A stretch of 64,000 nt of DNA from Microlunatus phosphovorus NM-1 (GCF_000270245.1 NC_015635.1:2604001-2668000); one strand, 5' to 3'. Numbered from the stretch's first letter, positions 45,081 to 54,370 are shown. Program-made: numbers and translations. The notes: generated by a model not told the origin, from the letters alone.

Positions 45081-47336
45081 GTGACCCTCCCCACCGATCA
45101 GGCGCCATATCAGGACTCGTCACTGCCGGCGGAGGAGCGGGTCGAGGATCTGCTCAGCCGGATGACGTTGGCGGAGAAGGTCGGTCAGATGCTGCAGCTG
45201 GATGCCCGCGCCGGCGTGGTCGACCTGATCCAGGACAAGCACGTCGGCTCGATCCTGCACGCCTCGCCGGCTCGGGTGTTGGAGGCCATCGATCTGCAGA
45301 CCCAGACCCGGCTCGGGATCCCGCTGCTGACCGCCGACGACTGCATCCACGGGCATTCGTTCTGGCCCGGCGCGACGATCTTCGGCAGCCAGCTGGCGAT
45401 GGCCTGCTCCTGGGACACCGAGCTGATCGAGCGGGCTGCCCGGGTGACCGCGATCGAGGTGGCCGCGACCGGCATCCACTGGACGTTCTCACCGGTGCTC
45501 TGCATCGGCCGGGATCTGCGCTGGGGTCGGGTCGACGAGACGTTCGGCGAGGACCCGTACCTGATCGGCGAGTTCGCCATGGCCATGGTCCGCGGCTATC
45601 AAGGTGAGGGGCTGGACGATCCGACCGGCATCCTGGCCTGTGCCAAGCACTTCGCCGGCTATTCCGAGACCCAGGGCGGGCGGGACGCCAGCGAGGCCGA
45701 CCTCAGCCGGCGGAAGCTGATCTCCTGGTTCCTGCCGCCATTCGAGCGGGCTGCCCGGGAAGGCTGCCGTACGTTCATGCTCGGCTACCAGTCGATGGAT
45801 GGGGTGCCGATCACCCAGAACGACTGGCTGCTGAACGAGGTGCTCAAGGGCGAATGGGGTTTCACCGGCACGTTGATCACCGACTGGGACAACGTCGGCC
45901 GGATGGTCTGGGAGCAGAAGGTCTGCGCAGACCACGCCGAGGCGGCGGCCGTAGCGGTCAAGGCCGGCAACGACCTGGTGATGACCACCCCGCAGTTCTT
46001 CGAGGGCGCGCAAGAGGCGGTTGCCGACGGTCGACTCGACGAGGCGGACATCGACGCTGCCGTACGCCGGATCTTGCGGCTCAAATTCGATCTCGGGCTG
46101 TTCGAGAACCCGCGGCCGCCGTCGGCCGAGCGCCAGCAGGAGGTGATCGGCTGTGCCGAGCACACCGCGGCCAACCTGGAGTTGGCGCGGGCTTCACTGG
46201 TGCTGCTCCGCAACGACGGCACGCTGCCGCTGGATGACCGCCCCCGGAAGATCGCGGTGATCGGTCCCAATGCCGACGACCCGCAGGCGATGCTCGGAGA
46301 CTGGGCCGGCAACTCCGGACAGGTCGACTGGATGCCGGACGGACATCCGCGGGAACTGGTGGAGACCGTCCTCGACGGCTTCCGCGCGGTCTGCGCCGAC
46401 GCCGGTGAGGGCTGGGAGGTCGGGTACGCGCGCGGCTGCGAGATCGAGTCCCTGGTGCCGGATCCGGCCGGCGACACACTGCCGGACGGGCAGCCCCGCC
46501 CCTGGATCTTCGCCTCCCCGCCGGCCGATCCCGAGCACCTCGCCGAGGCGTCGGCGCTGGCCTCCTCGTCCGACGTCGCCGTCGTGGTGCTGGGGGACAC
46601 GGTCGCGTTGACCGGCGAGGGCTGCTCGACGGCGACGTTGGAGCTGCAGGGCGGCCAGATCGCCTTGCTCGAGGCTCTTGTCGCGACCGACACTCCGGTA
46701 GTGCTGGTGTTGGTCCAGGGCAAGCCTTCGACGTTGCCCGACTCGGCGTTCGAGGCGGCGGCGATCATCGAGGCGTTCAACCCCGGCATGAAGGGCGGGC
46801 GGGCCATCGCCGAACTGGTGCTCGGCCAGATCGAGCCGTCCGGCCGGCTGCCGATCACCTTCGCCCGGCACGCAGGCCAGCTGCCGGTCTACTACAACCA
46901 GATCCGCGGCCAGCACGGCGATCGGTACGCCGACCTCACCCAGGAGCCGCTGTTCGTCTTCGGCGAGGGCCTGTCGTACACCAATGTCGACTACTCCGAC
47001 CTCGTCGTGTCGACTCCGGAACTGGGAGCCGACGAGGTGATTCGCGCCCAGGTGAGCTTGACCAACACCGGTGACCGGCCGGCGACCGAGACCGTGCAGA
47101 TCTACGTCAGTGACCTGGTCAGCAGCGTCACCTGGGCGGAGAAGGAGCTCAAGGGCTTCCGCCGGGTCACAGTGGCTCCGGGCGAGACGGTCACCGTCGG
47201 ACTCGAACTGCCGGCCGCTGCGTGCACCCTGGTCACCCCGGATCTGCGCCGAATGGTGGAGCCAGGGGAGTTCGACTTCTGTGTTGGTCCGAACTCGCGG
47301 GACCTGCTCCGGGCTCGGTTCCGGATCACCGGCTGA
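45081..47336 (+). CDS. Glycoside hydrolase family 3, beta-glucosidase-type
   Basis: 751 residues without a signal peptide. The GH3 N-terminal barrel spans about 15-320 with KHFAGYSETQGGRD (Lys-His substrate contacts) and the nucleophile Asp268 in ITDWDNVGR, where the usual SDW is TDW. The C-terminal alpha/beta domain (about 380-620) and a fibronectin-III-like domain (about 660-745) follow. Acts on beta-glucosides or xylosides taken up as oligosaccharides. GTG start with GAAGGA upstream. It stands alone. Confidence 0.93.
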   Translation: MTLPTDQAPYQDSSLPAEERVEDLLSRMTLAEKVGQMLQLDARAGVVDLIQDKHVGSILHASPARVLEAIDLQTQTRLGIPLLTADDCIHGHSFWPGATIFGSQLAMACSWDTELIERAARVTAIEVAATGIHWTFSPVLCIGRDLRWGRVDETFGEDPYLIGEFAMAMVRGYQGEGLDDPTGILACAKHFAGYSETQGGRDASEADLSRRKLISWFLPPFERAAREGCRTFMLGYQSMDGVPITQNDWLLNEVLKGEWGFTGTLITDWDNVGRMVWEQKVCADHAEAAAVAVKAGNDLVMTTPQFFEGAQEAVADGRLDEADIDAAVRRILRLKFDLGLFENPRPPSAERQQEVIGCAEHTAANLELARASLVLLRNDGTLPLDDRPRKIAVIGPNADDPQAMLGDWAGNSGQVDWMPDGHPRELVETVLDGFRAVCADAGEGWEVGYARGCEIESLVPDPAGDTLPDGQPRPWIFASPPADPEHLAEASALASSSDVAVVVLGDTVALTGEGCSTATLELQGGQIALLEALVATDTPVVLVLVQGKPSTLPDSAFEAAAIIEAFNPGMKGGRAIAELVLGQIEPSGRLPITFARHAGQLPVYYNQIRGQHGDRYADLTQEPLFVFGEGLSYTNVDYSDLVVSTPELGADEVIRAQVSLTNTGDRPATETVQIYVSDLVSSVTWAEKELKGFRRVTVAPGETVTVGLELPAAACTLVTPDLRRMVEPGEFDFCVGPNSRDLLRARFRITG

Positions 47337-47699
47337 CCAGGAAGATCCAGGTGAGCGACCCTCACTTCTAGCCATTCATCCACGGATCTAGGCGTTGGGC
47401 CGCCGACTCTGCGGCGCCCCCCGGTGGACGCGCTCATCACTGCGCCCCTCCTGCCGCGCCGACGGCCCAACGCAGGCCTCATCCAGCTCCCGATCGAGAC
47501 CGCTTCCGGTCCTACCCAATGCCAGATTCTCCCAAACCCATCTCCATCGTTGCCCGACCGCGGGACGGGTCTCAACTCGTCGAGTCGAGGCGGCGTGTGC
47601 GGCGAGGCACCGACGCGGGTGGAGACCAAGATCACCGCTCAGCGGCGCCCGCGGAAGAGTTTTTCAGGGCACCATGGACAGTGGTCCAGGTGCTGGACC
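47337..47699. other. 363-base non-coding gap with an inverted repeat
   Basis: No convincing gene is seen. The arms GCGTTGGGCCG (47392-47402) and CGGCCCAACGC (47463-47473) are perfect complements 60 bases apart and may end the glycosidase transcript or form a longer structured element. The right part should contain the promoter of the riboswitch-controlled gene, but no clear -35/-10 pair was found. Confidence 0.5.
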
Positions 47700-47740
47700 C
47701 CGGACGAGGGAGCTGTACCCGGCGAGCGACAAGACGGCCT
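47700..47740 (+). ncRNA. Guanidine-III riboswitch
   Basis: The conserved blocks of the guanidine-III aptamer appear in order: CCGGACGAGG, then TACCCGG, then ACAAGACGG. The two CCGG blocks pair (47700-47703 with 47719-47722). GGGAGCTGT (47708-47716) pairs with ACGGCCTTC (47734-47742) with one mismatch, giving the expected pseudoknot. It ends just before the GAGGAG ribosome-binding site of the exporter, so translational control fits: guanidine binding would free the site. Confidence 0.88.
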
Positions 47741-47754
47741 TCGAGGAGTCTGTC

Positions 47755-48069
47755 GTGGCCTGGTTCGTGCTCGTGCTCGCCGGAATGCTGGAGGCCGTCT
47801 GGGCGACGGCTCTCGGCAAATCCGAGGGCTTCAGTCGGCTGGTGCCGACCATCATCTTCTTCATCGCTCTTGGCTTCAGCATGGTCGGTCTCGGCTATGC
47901 GATGCGGACCTTGCCGGTCGGCACCGCGTACGCCGTCTGGGTTGGCATCGGGGCCGCGCTGACCGTCACCTACGCCATGATCACCGGCGATGAGACTGCC
48001 TCAGTGCTCAAGGTCTTGCTGCTGGCCGGGATCGTTGGCTGCGTGATCGGGCTCAAACTGCTCCACTGA
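47755..48069 (+). CDS. SMR-family guanidinium exporter (SugE/Gdx-like)
   Basis: 104 residues with four membrane helices and the functional Glu of SMR proteins in LAGMLEAVWATALGKSEGF (Glu13). GTG start with GAGGAG 6 bases upstream. The sequence follows the SugE/Gdx pattern (LEAVWATALGKSEGFSRLVPT, YAMRTLPVGTAYAVWVGIGAALT), and the upstream guanidine-III riboswitch identifies guanidinium as the likely substrate, exchanged for protons. As a single gene it should form a dual-topology homodimer. Confidence 0.93.
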   Translation: MAWFVLVLAGMLEAVWATALGKSEGFSRLVPTIIFFIALGFSMVGLGYAMRTLPVGTAYAVWVGIGAALTVTYAMITGDETASVLKVLLLAGIVGCVIGLKLLH

Positions 48070-48082
48070 GGTCAACCGATGA

Positions 48083-48109
48083 GCGGCCCGATCGACGTAT
48101 CCGGGCCGC
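48083..48109. terminator. Hairpin after the exporter gene
   Basis: Perfect 8-base arms GCGGCCCG and CGGGCCGC with an 11-base loop, 13 bases after the exporter stop and before the convergent ATP-grasp gene. It lacks a U-tract. Confidence 0.5.
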
Positions 48110-48165
48110 GGAAGACGCCGCCGCAGCCTGAATCGATCGTCGGTCACACCGGCACTGCCAGCCGG

Positions 48166-49029
48166 TCAGCGCTGTCGGGATTGCCTCTCGATGGCGCTGA
48201 CCAGCCGATCAACCGCTTCGGGTGGCGCGAGGTCGAGGCGCAGGCCCGGCTCGATGAGTTCGAGCTCGGACAGCACCGGATTGCCGTCTGCGTCGGGCAG
48301 CAGGTCCACCCGCGCGTAGCTCACCGGCTCGGGTGCGGCAACGAGGGCGCGGTGGGCGAGATCGAGTTCGGCACCGGAGGCAACGGTCGGTTCGGTGCGA
48401 TTCGGCAGCGCGTGCTCGTGGTCGAGGCGGAGCCGCGGTGCCCGGCGGAACGCGTGCGAGAAACTCCCGGCTAGGAAGACCAGGGAGATCTCGCCCAACG
48501 TGTCGACTCCTGCCAGGTATGGCTGGACCAGCGCCGTCCGGCCTGAGCTGGTGATCCGCCGCATGGCGGCCGCGACAGCGGTGCCAGTCGTGCAGCGGTA
48601 GGTGTCCTGCGCACTGGCGCTTATCGCGGGCTTGACCACCACGTCATCCAGCGGACCGAGCCGGCTGAGATCGGGCTCGGCGTCGGGGGATAGGTAGATC
48701 GTCGGGACCACTGGCACCCCCAGCTGGGCGAGGTCTCGCAGGTAGCGCTTGTCGGCGTTCCACTCGACCACGGAACGACTGTTGATCAGCGTTGGAACGT
48801 GAGCCAGCCAACCAGCGAACTGGTCCCAACGATGGTGGTAGTCCCACACGCTGCGCAACAGCACGAGGTCGAAATCTGTCCAACTGATGTCCGGATCGTC
48901 CCAGACGCACGCCTCGGCATCGAGACCGCGAGCGCACAGGCCAGCGAGGATCCGTTGGCCGTCGGAATCCAGGTGGGGGAGTGCGCGGTAGGTCGCCAGT
49001 GCCACCCGGGGCGTGTTGCGATGGCGCAC
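48166..49029 (-). CDS. ATP-grasp domain protein
   Basis: 287 residues with the pattern of the glutathione-synthetase/RimK-like ATP-grasp fold. Segments include ALATYRALPHLDSDGQ, a central nucleotide-binding part DVVVKPAISASAQDTYRC, LVQPYLAGVDTLGEISLVF and the metal-binding SELELIEPGLRLD near the end. Family members join a carboxylate to an amine or thiol using ATP; many are annotated as glutathione synthetase-like in actinobacteria that lack glutathione. GTG start. Convergent with the exporter and alone. The substrate is unknown. Confidence 0.85.
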   Translation of the reverse strand: MRHRNTPRVALATYRALPHLDSDGQRILAGLCARGLDAEACVWDDPDISWTDFDLVLLRSVWDYHHRWDQFAGWLAHVPTLINSRSVVEWNADKRYLRDLAQLGVPVVPTIYLSPDAEPDLSRLGPLDDVVVKPAISASAQDTYRCTTGTAVAAAMRRITSSGRTALVQPYLAGVDTLGEISLVFLAGSFSHAFRRAPRLRLDHEHALPNRTEPTVASGAELDLAHRALVAAPEPVSYARVDLLPDADGNPVLSELELIEPGLRLDLAPPEAVDRLVSAIERQSRQR

Positions 49030-49198
49030 GGCTTGACCCTAGCTCCTCGTAACGCGGACACCTCCATCGAAGTCCCCGGGTGGCCTACCAGAGTCACCAG
49101 GATGAGAACTGAACCGATCCTCGTCGGCCTGGTGATGCACGCATCCAGACGCCGCTGACTGGCGTGCTGACTAGGAGACACGGCACTAGACTGAGCCG

Positions 49199-49717
49199 GT
49201 GGATCAAGACCGCGGCCCGAGTTCGAGACCGGAACGGGTCCGCCGCGCGCTGCTGCCCCACAACGCACCCAACCTGCTCTATGGAGCGATCGTGGCAGGG
49301 TCGGTGCTGGCCGTGTCCAGCGCGCATGCCGCAGACAGCGCCCACGTCGCCGCGGCGACGGCGCTGGTGACCGCGATCTACTGGCTGGCCCACGTCTATG
49401 TCGACGCGGTCGGTGGCCGGCTCCGCGATCTCGAACAACCGATGCACCGGCGAATCGTGCCTGCCATGGGACATTCCCGTGATCTGCTGGCCGGGGCGCT
49501 ACCGCCGATCCTCGTCTTCCTCGGGGCCAAGTTCCTCGGTGCCGACGTCCAGACCGCCGCTCAGATCGCCTTGTGGTTCACCGTCGGCCTGCTGGTGTTG
49601 GCCGGGGCCGGTGCCGCCTATCTTGCCGGGGTGCGCGGTTGGATGCTGGTCGCGGAGTCGTTGATCGCGGGTAGCTTCGGCATGCTGGTGATCCTGCTCA
49701 AGTACCTGCTGCACTGA
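49199..49717 (+). CDS. Small four-helix membrane protein, leaderless
   Basis: 172 residues. After a basic N-terminus (RPERVRRALLPH) four hydrophobic segments lie at about 26-44, 50-68, 97-118 and 122-170. The His in YWLAHVYVDAVGGR is flanked by acidic residues, but I know no family function. A TAGACT -10-like box ends 8 bases before the GTG, so the transcript is probably leaderless. Confidence 0.7.
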   Translation: MDQDRGPSSRPERVRRALLPHNAPNLLYGAIVAGSVLAVSSAHAADSAHVAAATALVTAIYWLAHVYVDAVGGRLRDLEQPMHRRIVPAMGHSRDLLAGALPPILVFLGAKFLGADVQTAAQIALWFTVGLLVLAGAGAAYLAGVRGWMLVAESLIAGSFGMLVILLKYLLH

Positions 49718-49757
49718 TCCGGCTCGAGTCCACCTGTGACCAGCACGGCTGGAACGA

Positions 49758-51500
49758 TCATGTGTCCGGCTCCGTTCGGCGCCAGGTCGCACCGGTCTCC
49801 CGGACGTACTGCTCGAGCGCGGCGTCGAGGGTGGGGAAGAAGTGCGCAGGATCGATCGTCCGGGTCAGCCCGTAGCGTTCGATCTTCTCCCTGACCGGGT
49901 CCTTGAGCTCGGCGAAGACCAGCGACACGGACCGCTCGTTCAGCCAGGCGTCCAACTCCTCGAGCATGTCGGCGGCTGTCGTGTCGACATCGGTGACCGG
50001 CTCGGCGGCGATCACGATCCAGCGCAGGTCGCATGATCGGTCGTGCAGGCCCCGGATCGCCTCGGAGAACATCCGCGCGTTGGCGAAGATCAACGGAGCG
50101 TCGAAGCGGTAGACGATCAGCCCCGGCAGCACGGCTGCGTTCGGATATCGCGTCAGGTCGTGCAGACCGGCCCGGTCCGGTGTCTTGCCGAGCTCGGCCT
50201 GATACGGCCACCAGGTGCGCCGGAACACGTTGAGGATCGACAGCGCGACCGCGATCACAATGCCGGGCAGCACCCCGAGGAAGGCCACCCCCAGCAAGGC
50301 GATCACCGACAGCGCGAACTCCATCCGGCGCTGCTGCCACAGGCGTCGGGTCGCAGGCAGGTCGGCCAGGGAGAACGCAGCCGCGATGACGATCGCGCCC
50401 AGCGTCGGTTGCGGCACGTACTGCATCAGCGACGTCGCGAACACGAGCAGCACGGTGATCACCGCCGCACCGACCAGACCGGTGACCTGGGAACGCGACC
50501 CCGCCTGCTCGGCGACGGCGGTCCGCGAGCCACTGGTACTGACCGGAAAGCCCTGGAAGAAGCCGGCGGCGATGTTGGCGGCTCCGATGCCGACCATCTC
50601 CTGGTTGCCCTGGACCCGTTCGCCCCGACGGGCGGCGAACGCCGATGCCGTCGACATCGTGTCGGCCAGCGCGACCACGGCGATGGCGACGGCACCCAGC
50701 ATCAGCACGGGGAGGTCGGACCAGCGCACGATCGGCAGGGTGAACGGTGGAAAGCCCTGGGGCAGCACGCCGATCGTGTCGACGCCACGCCCGCCGAGAT
50801 CGAAGATGTTGACCGCGATCGCGGTGAGCACGACCACGATCAGCACGCTGGGCAGCTTGGGCAGCAGCCGGTTCAGCAGCAGGATGCCCGCGAGCGAGGC
50901 CAGCCCGATGATCGCGGCGGTGACGTTCGCGGCATCCTGGACGATGCCGGTCAGGACCGCCCCCACTTCCCGCAGCAGACCCTCGGCGTCGATGGAGAAG
51001 CCGAGCAGCTTCGGCAGCTGACTGATGACGATTGTCAGAGCCAGGCCGTTCATGTATCCGATCTGAGTCGGTTTGGACAGCAGATCGGCGATGAAGCCGA
51101 ACTTGGCCAGGCCGGCGACGACCATGATCACCCCGACCAAGATCGCCAGCACTGAGGACAACGCGATGGCCCGGGCCGGGTCGCCGTCGGCCAGCAGCAG
51201 GGGAACGATGGTGGCCGCGATCATCGAGCCCAGCGCCGAGTCGGGACCGAGCACCAGCACCTTCGACGGTCCGAAGATCGCGTAGCCGATCAGGCAGAGG
51301 ATCGAGGTGTAGAGCCCGGTGACCGGCGGCAGATTGGCCAGTTCGGCGTACGCCATGCCTTGCGGGACGAGCAGTGCAGAGAGCACCAGTCCGGACACGA
51401 TGTCCTTGCCCAGCCACTCGCGTCGGTAGCCCCGGAGCACGGCGATGCCCGGCACGAGTGCCTGCCAGCTCGGCGGCGCAGCTCGGTCGTCCCCGCTCAT
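49758..51500 (-). CDS. SulP-family anion transporter with STAS domain
   Basis: 580 residues: a transmembrane domain of up to 14 helices (about 15-430), including the SulP signature region VSGLVLSALLVPQGMAYAELANLPPVTGLYTS, and a cytoplasmic STAS domain (about 450-565). SulP proteins move sulfate, bicarbonate or dicarboxylates with proton or sodium; no linked carbonic anhydrase or sulfate gene is present to decide. The 3-prime end faces the small membrane protein at 49199. Confidence 0.95.
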   Translation of the reverse strand: MSGDDRAAPPSWQALVPGIAVLRGYRREWLGKDIVSGLVLSALLVPQGMAYAELANLPPVTGLYTSILCLIGYAIFGPSKVLVLGPDSALGSMIAATIVPLLLADGDPARAIALSSVLAILVGVIMVVAGLAKFGFIADLLSKPTQIGYMNGLALTIVISQLPKLLGFSIDAEGLLREVGAVLTGIVQDAANVTAAIIGLASLAGILLLNRLLPKLPSVLIVVVLTAIAVNIFDLGGRGVDTIGVLPQGFPPFTLPIVRWSDLPVLMLGAVAIAVVALADTMSTASAFAARRGERVQGNQEMVGIGAANIAAGFFQGFPVSTSGSRTAVAEQAGSRSQVTGLVGAAVITVLLVFATSLMQYVPQPTLGAIVIAAAFSLADLPATRRLWQQRRMEFALSVIALLGVAFLGVLPGIVIAVALSILNVFRRTWWPYQAELGKTPDRAGLHDLTRYPNAAVLPGLIVYRFDAPLIFANARMFSEAIRGLHDRSCDLRWIVIAAEPVTDVDTTAADMLEELDAWLNERSVSLVFAELKDPVREKIERYGLTRTIDPAHFFPTLDAALEQYVRETGATWRRTEPDT

Positions 51501-51576
51501 GTCCGCAGCCTAGGGACAGCGGGCGGCCGGACGGATCACCCGCGACGGGTGACGAAATCTGCGCCGCGCAGCCACG

Positions 51577-51657
51577 GATGGAAAGCCTCCTCTCGCGCGC
51601 CGATCCCGGCGCGACACGCGGCTCAGGGTCCGAGGAGAGTCAAATTCCCATCACGAA
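51577..51657. repeat. Left inverted repeat of the metal-transporter cassette
   Basis: Three blocks match the right repeat in inverted orientation. The inner 23 bases (51635-51657, starting GAGAGTCAAATTCCC) are identical to the complement of 55073-55095. The middle 12 (GGCGCGACACGC at 51609-51620) are identical to the complement at 55114-55125. The outer 15 (51577-51591) match 55142-55156 at 13 positions. Spacing between middle and outer blocks is 16-17 bases on both sides. No transposase is present. Confidence 0.8.
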
Positions 51658-51703
51658 TAAATGGTGAGGCGGATGGGTGAGGCGGCGGCCGGGTCGCGGT
51701 TGT

Positions 51704-51743
51704 TTTCGGCACACCGAAACCGTAGGGTTTCGGTGTGCCGAAA
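51704..51743. promoter_or_regulatory. Double palindromic operator of the metal ABC operon
   Basis: Two 18-base arms (51704-51721 and 51726-51743) are perfect complements around GTAG. Each arm is itself a dyad, TTTCGG-N4-CCGAAA, so two adjacent regulator sites are formed. The second covers the GTG start at 51735. The DtxR/MntR-type protein encoded at 54371 is the likely ligand-dependent repressor. Confidence 0.8.
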
Positions 51744-52661
51744 CCTCTTCGGATCCAACTCGCCCTCTGGTCAGCACTCCTCGTCGTGCTGCTGGCCGGC
51801 TGTTCGCCGACGTCGGCGGGCGCGGGCGGCCAGGGGTCGAAGCCGAAGGTGCTGACGACGTTCACGGTGCTGGCCGACATCGCGAGGAACGTGGGCGGGC
51901 AATACGTGGCGGTGGAATCGCTGACCAAGGTGGGTGCGGAGATCCACGGGTATGAGCCGACGCCGGGTGATGTGCGTCGGGCGGCGGACGCGGCGCTGAT
52001 CTTGGACAACGGGTTGAATCTCGAGTCGTGGTTCGCACAGTTCGTCGAACGCGTCGAGGTTCCCCATGTGGTGGTGTCGGACGGTGTCGAGGTCATGGAT
52101 ATCGCTTCGGACGCCTACGCCGGGAAGCCGAACCCGCATGCGTGGATGAGCCCGTTGAACGTGAAGATCTATGTCGACAACATCGTTGCGGCGTTCAGTC
52201 AGCTGGACCCCGACCATGCGGAGGCATTCGCCGCGAACGGACGCGCCTACCAGGCACAACTGCAGACCGTCCACGACAAGCTCCTGGCGGAGCTGTCCGC
52301 GTTGCCGGAGGCCAAGCGAGCACTGGTCACCTGCGAGGGAGCGTTCTCCTACCTGGCTCGCGATGCCGGGCTGACCGAGCGATATATCTGGCCGGTCAAC
52401 GCCGAGCAGCAGGCCACCCCGCAGCAGATCGCTGCGGTCATCGACGACGTTCGGACCGCCCAGGTCCCGGCGGTGTTCTGTGAATCGACGGTGTCGGACA
52501 AGCCGATGCGGCAGGTGGTCGCGGCGACCGGCGCGGCGTTCGGTGGGGTGCTCTACGTGGACTCGCTGTCGGAGGCCGACGGCCCGGTCCCGACGTATCT
52601 GGATCTGCTCCGGTACGACACCGACCTCATCATCAAGGGCCTGACCGGGGGAGAGCAATGA
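51735..52661 (+). CDS. Metal ABC transporter substrate-binding lipoprotein (Mn/Zn type)
   Basis: 308 residues, cluster A-I (TroA/MntC/ZnuA) family. Signal peptide with lipobox LLAGC (Cys near 23). Expected metal ligands appear as His in EIHGYEPTPGD, His in NPHAWMSPLN, Glu in TCEGAFSY and Asp in YVDSLS. Manganese or iron is favoured over zinc since there is no His-rich loop. The GTG at 51735 is the only start that keeps the signal peptide (a stop lies just upstream in frame) and has no ribosome-binding site, so the mRNA is probably leaderless. Confidence 0.9.
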   Translation: MPKPLRIQLALWSALLVVLLAGCSPTSAGAGGQGSKPKVLTTFTVLADIARNVGGQYVAVESLTKVGAEIHGYEPTPGDVRRAADAALILDNGLNLESWFAQFVERVEVPHVVVSDGVEVMDIASDAYAGKPNPHAWMSPLNVKIYVDNIVAAFSQLDPDHAEAFAANGRAYQAQLQTVHDKLLAELSALPEAKRALVTCEGAFSYLARDAGLTERYIWPVNAEQQATPQQIAAVIDDVRTAQVPAVFCESTVSDKPMRQVVAATGAAFGGVLYVDSLSEADGPVPTYLDLLRYDTDLIIKGLTGGEQ

Positions 52662-53416
52662 TCACCGGGAGCCAGGGGACCGCCGGGATCCAGGTCGACG
52701 ATGTCACCGTCCGTTTCGGTGACGTGACCGCCCTGGACGGAGTCTCGCTGCGCGTTCCCGCCGGCCGGGTGACCGGGCTGGTCGGGATGAACGGTGCCGG
52801 CAAGTCGACCCTGTTCAAGTCGATCATGGGCATGATCCGGCTGGACCAGGGTCGGATCCTGCTGGACGGCGCCGATCCCGCGACCGCTCGCCGTCGCGGG
52901 CAGCTGAGCTACGTGCCGCAGAGCGAGGCCGTCGACTGGACGTTCCCGATCAGTGTCGGCGAGGTGGTGATGATGGGCCGCTACGGATCCATGGGTCCTG
53001 CTCGCCGTGCGACGGCCACCGATCACGTCGCCGTCCAGCGCGCCCTGGAGCGGGTGGAGCTGAGCGGGTACGCCCATCGCCAGATCGGGCAGTTGTCCGG
53101 TGGCCAGCGCAGACGCGCCTTCGTGGCCCGTGGGCTGGCCCAGGGCGCCCACATCCTGCTGCTGGACGAGCCGTTCGCCGGTGTCGACAAGCGCTCCGAG
53201 GCCACCATCGTGGCGTTGCTCCGTAGCCTGGCCGAGGAGGGCTACACCGTGCTGGTCTCGACCCACGACCTGCACGCCCTTCCGCAACTGGCCGACGAGG
53301 CGATCCTGCTGCTGCGGCGGGTGGTTTACCACGGACCGGTCCATGACGCGCTTCAGCCGCAGCAGTTGGCCCGTGCCTTCGGGCTGGAGTTGCCCGATCA
53401 CAGCGGCGCGGCATGA
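52658..53416 (+). CDS. Metal ABC transporter ATPase (Mn/Zn type)
   Basis: 252 residues: Walker A GMNGAGKS near 44-51, Q-loop YVPQSEAVDWTFP (the SEAVDW-type sequence is characteristic of manganese/iron importers), signature LSGGQRRR near 146, Walker B LLLDEPFAGVD near 164-174 and switch His in STHD. It overlaps the binding-protein gene and the permease gene by 4 bases each. Confidence 0.95.
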   Translation: MITGSQGTAGIQVDDVTVRFGDVTALDGVSLRVPAGRVTGLVGMNGAGKSTLFKSIMGMIRLDQGRILLDGADPATARRRGQLSYVPQSEAVDWTFPISVGEVVMMGRYGSMGPARRATATDHVAVQRALERVELSGYAHRQIGQLSGGQRRRAFVARGLAQGAHILLLDEPFAGVDKRSEATIVALLRSLAEEGYTVLVSTHDLHALPQLADEAILLLRRVVYHGPVHDALQPQQLARAFGLELPDHSGAA

Positions 53417-54285
53417 GTCCGCTCGACTGGATCCTGGAGCCGCTGCGCTACGACTTCATGATCAACGCCTTGGTCGCCACCGTGGTCGCTGCCGTCGTCT
53501 GCGGGCTGCTGTCCTGCTGGCTCGTCCTGGTCGGCTGGTCGCTGATCGGGGACGCGGTCTCCCACGCGGTGTTGCCCGGTGTGGTGCTCGCGTATGTGGT
53601 CGGAGCGCCGTTCGCCCTCGGCGCCCTGGTCTTCGGATTCCTTGCCGTCGGGTTGATCGGCGTGCTCCGCGATACCAGCCGGGTCAAGGAGGACGCCGCG
53701 ATCGGGATCGTGTTCACGACGCTGTTCGCGTTCGGTCTGGTACTGATCTCGATCACACCCAGCCAGACCGACCTCAACCACATCATCTTCGGCAATGTCT
53801 TGGGGGTGTCGACCAGCGACCTGGTGCAGGTCTTGATCCTGGCGGCCGTTGCGTTCGTCGTGGTGCTGATCAAGCGTCGTGATCTCACCCTGTACGCCTT
53901 CGATCCCGCCCATGCGTACGCGATCGGGCTCAATCCCCGGCTGATCGGCGCCCTGCTGTTGGGACTGCTCGCGCTCACTGCCGTTGTGGCGCTGCAGGTG
54001 GTCGGGGTGGTCCTGGTCGTCGCCCTGCTCATCATCCCCGGTGCCACTGCTCAGCTGCTCACCGATCGGTTCGGCCGGATGCTGATCATCGCGCCGGCCG
54101 CAGCCATACTTGCCTCCGTGGCCGGCATCTACCTCAGCTACTGGCTCGACGCCTCGCCCGGTGGTCTCGTCGTGGTCGTGCAAGGCCTGATGTTCGCCGG
54201 CGTCTACCTGGCCAGCCCGCGGCACGGCCTGATCAGCCGCCGACTGCAGCGGCGGCGAGCCGGCGCGCTGGCCACCGGGGCCTGA
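53413..54285 (+). CDS. Metal ABC transporter permease (Mn/Zn type)
   Basis: 290 residues of the ABC-3 family with eight or nine membrane helices. Conserved parts are LSCWLVLVGWSLIGDAVSHAVLPGVVLAY near 33-61 and LVVALLIIPGATAQLLTDRF near 197-216. Works with the ATPase and the lipoprotein. The regulator gene follows after an 85-base gap holding three copies of a CTGAC-containing direct repeat. Confidence 0.95.
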   Translation: MSPLDWILEPLRYDFMINALVATVVAAVVCGLLSCWLVLVGWSLIGDAVSHAVLPGVVLAYVVGAPFALGALVFGFLAVGLIGVLRDTSRVKEDAAIGIVFTTLFAFGLVLISITPSQTDLNHIIFGNVLGVSTSDLVQVLILAAVAFVVVLIKRRDLTLYAFDPAHAYAIGLNPRLIGALLLGLLALTAVVALQVVGVVLVVALLIIPGATAQLLTDRFGRMLIIAPAAAILASVAGIYLSYWLDASPGGLVVVVQGLMFAGVYLASPRHGLISRRLQRRRAGALATGA

Positions 54286-54370
54286 CAAGCGGCAATCTGA
54301 CACCCGGCGAGCTGGAAATCCAGGTCTGACACGACGAGTCCGACAAGAGGAATCTGACGGGAGGAAGCTG

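Noticed and set aside
47392-47473. The inverted repeat after the glycosidase gene as an insertion-sequence end
   Set aside because: Only 11 bases match, nothing transposase-like is near, and a terminator or structured gap is simpler.
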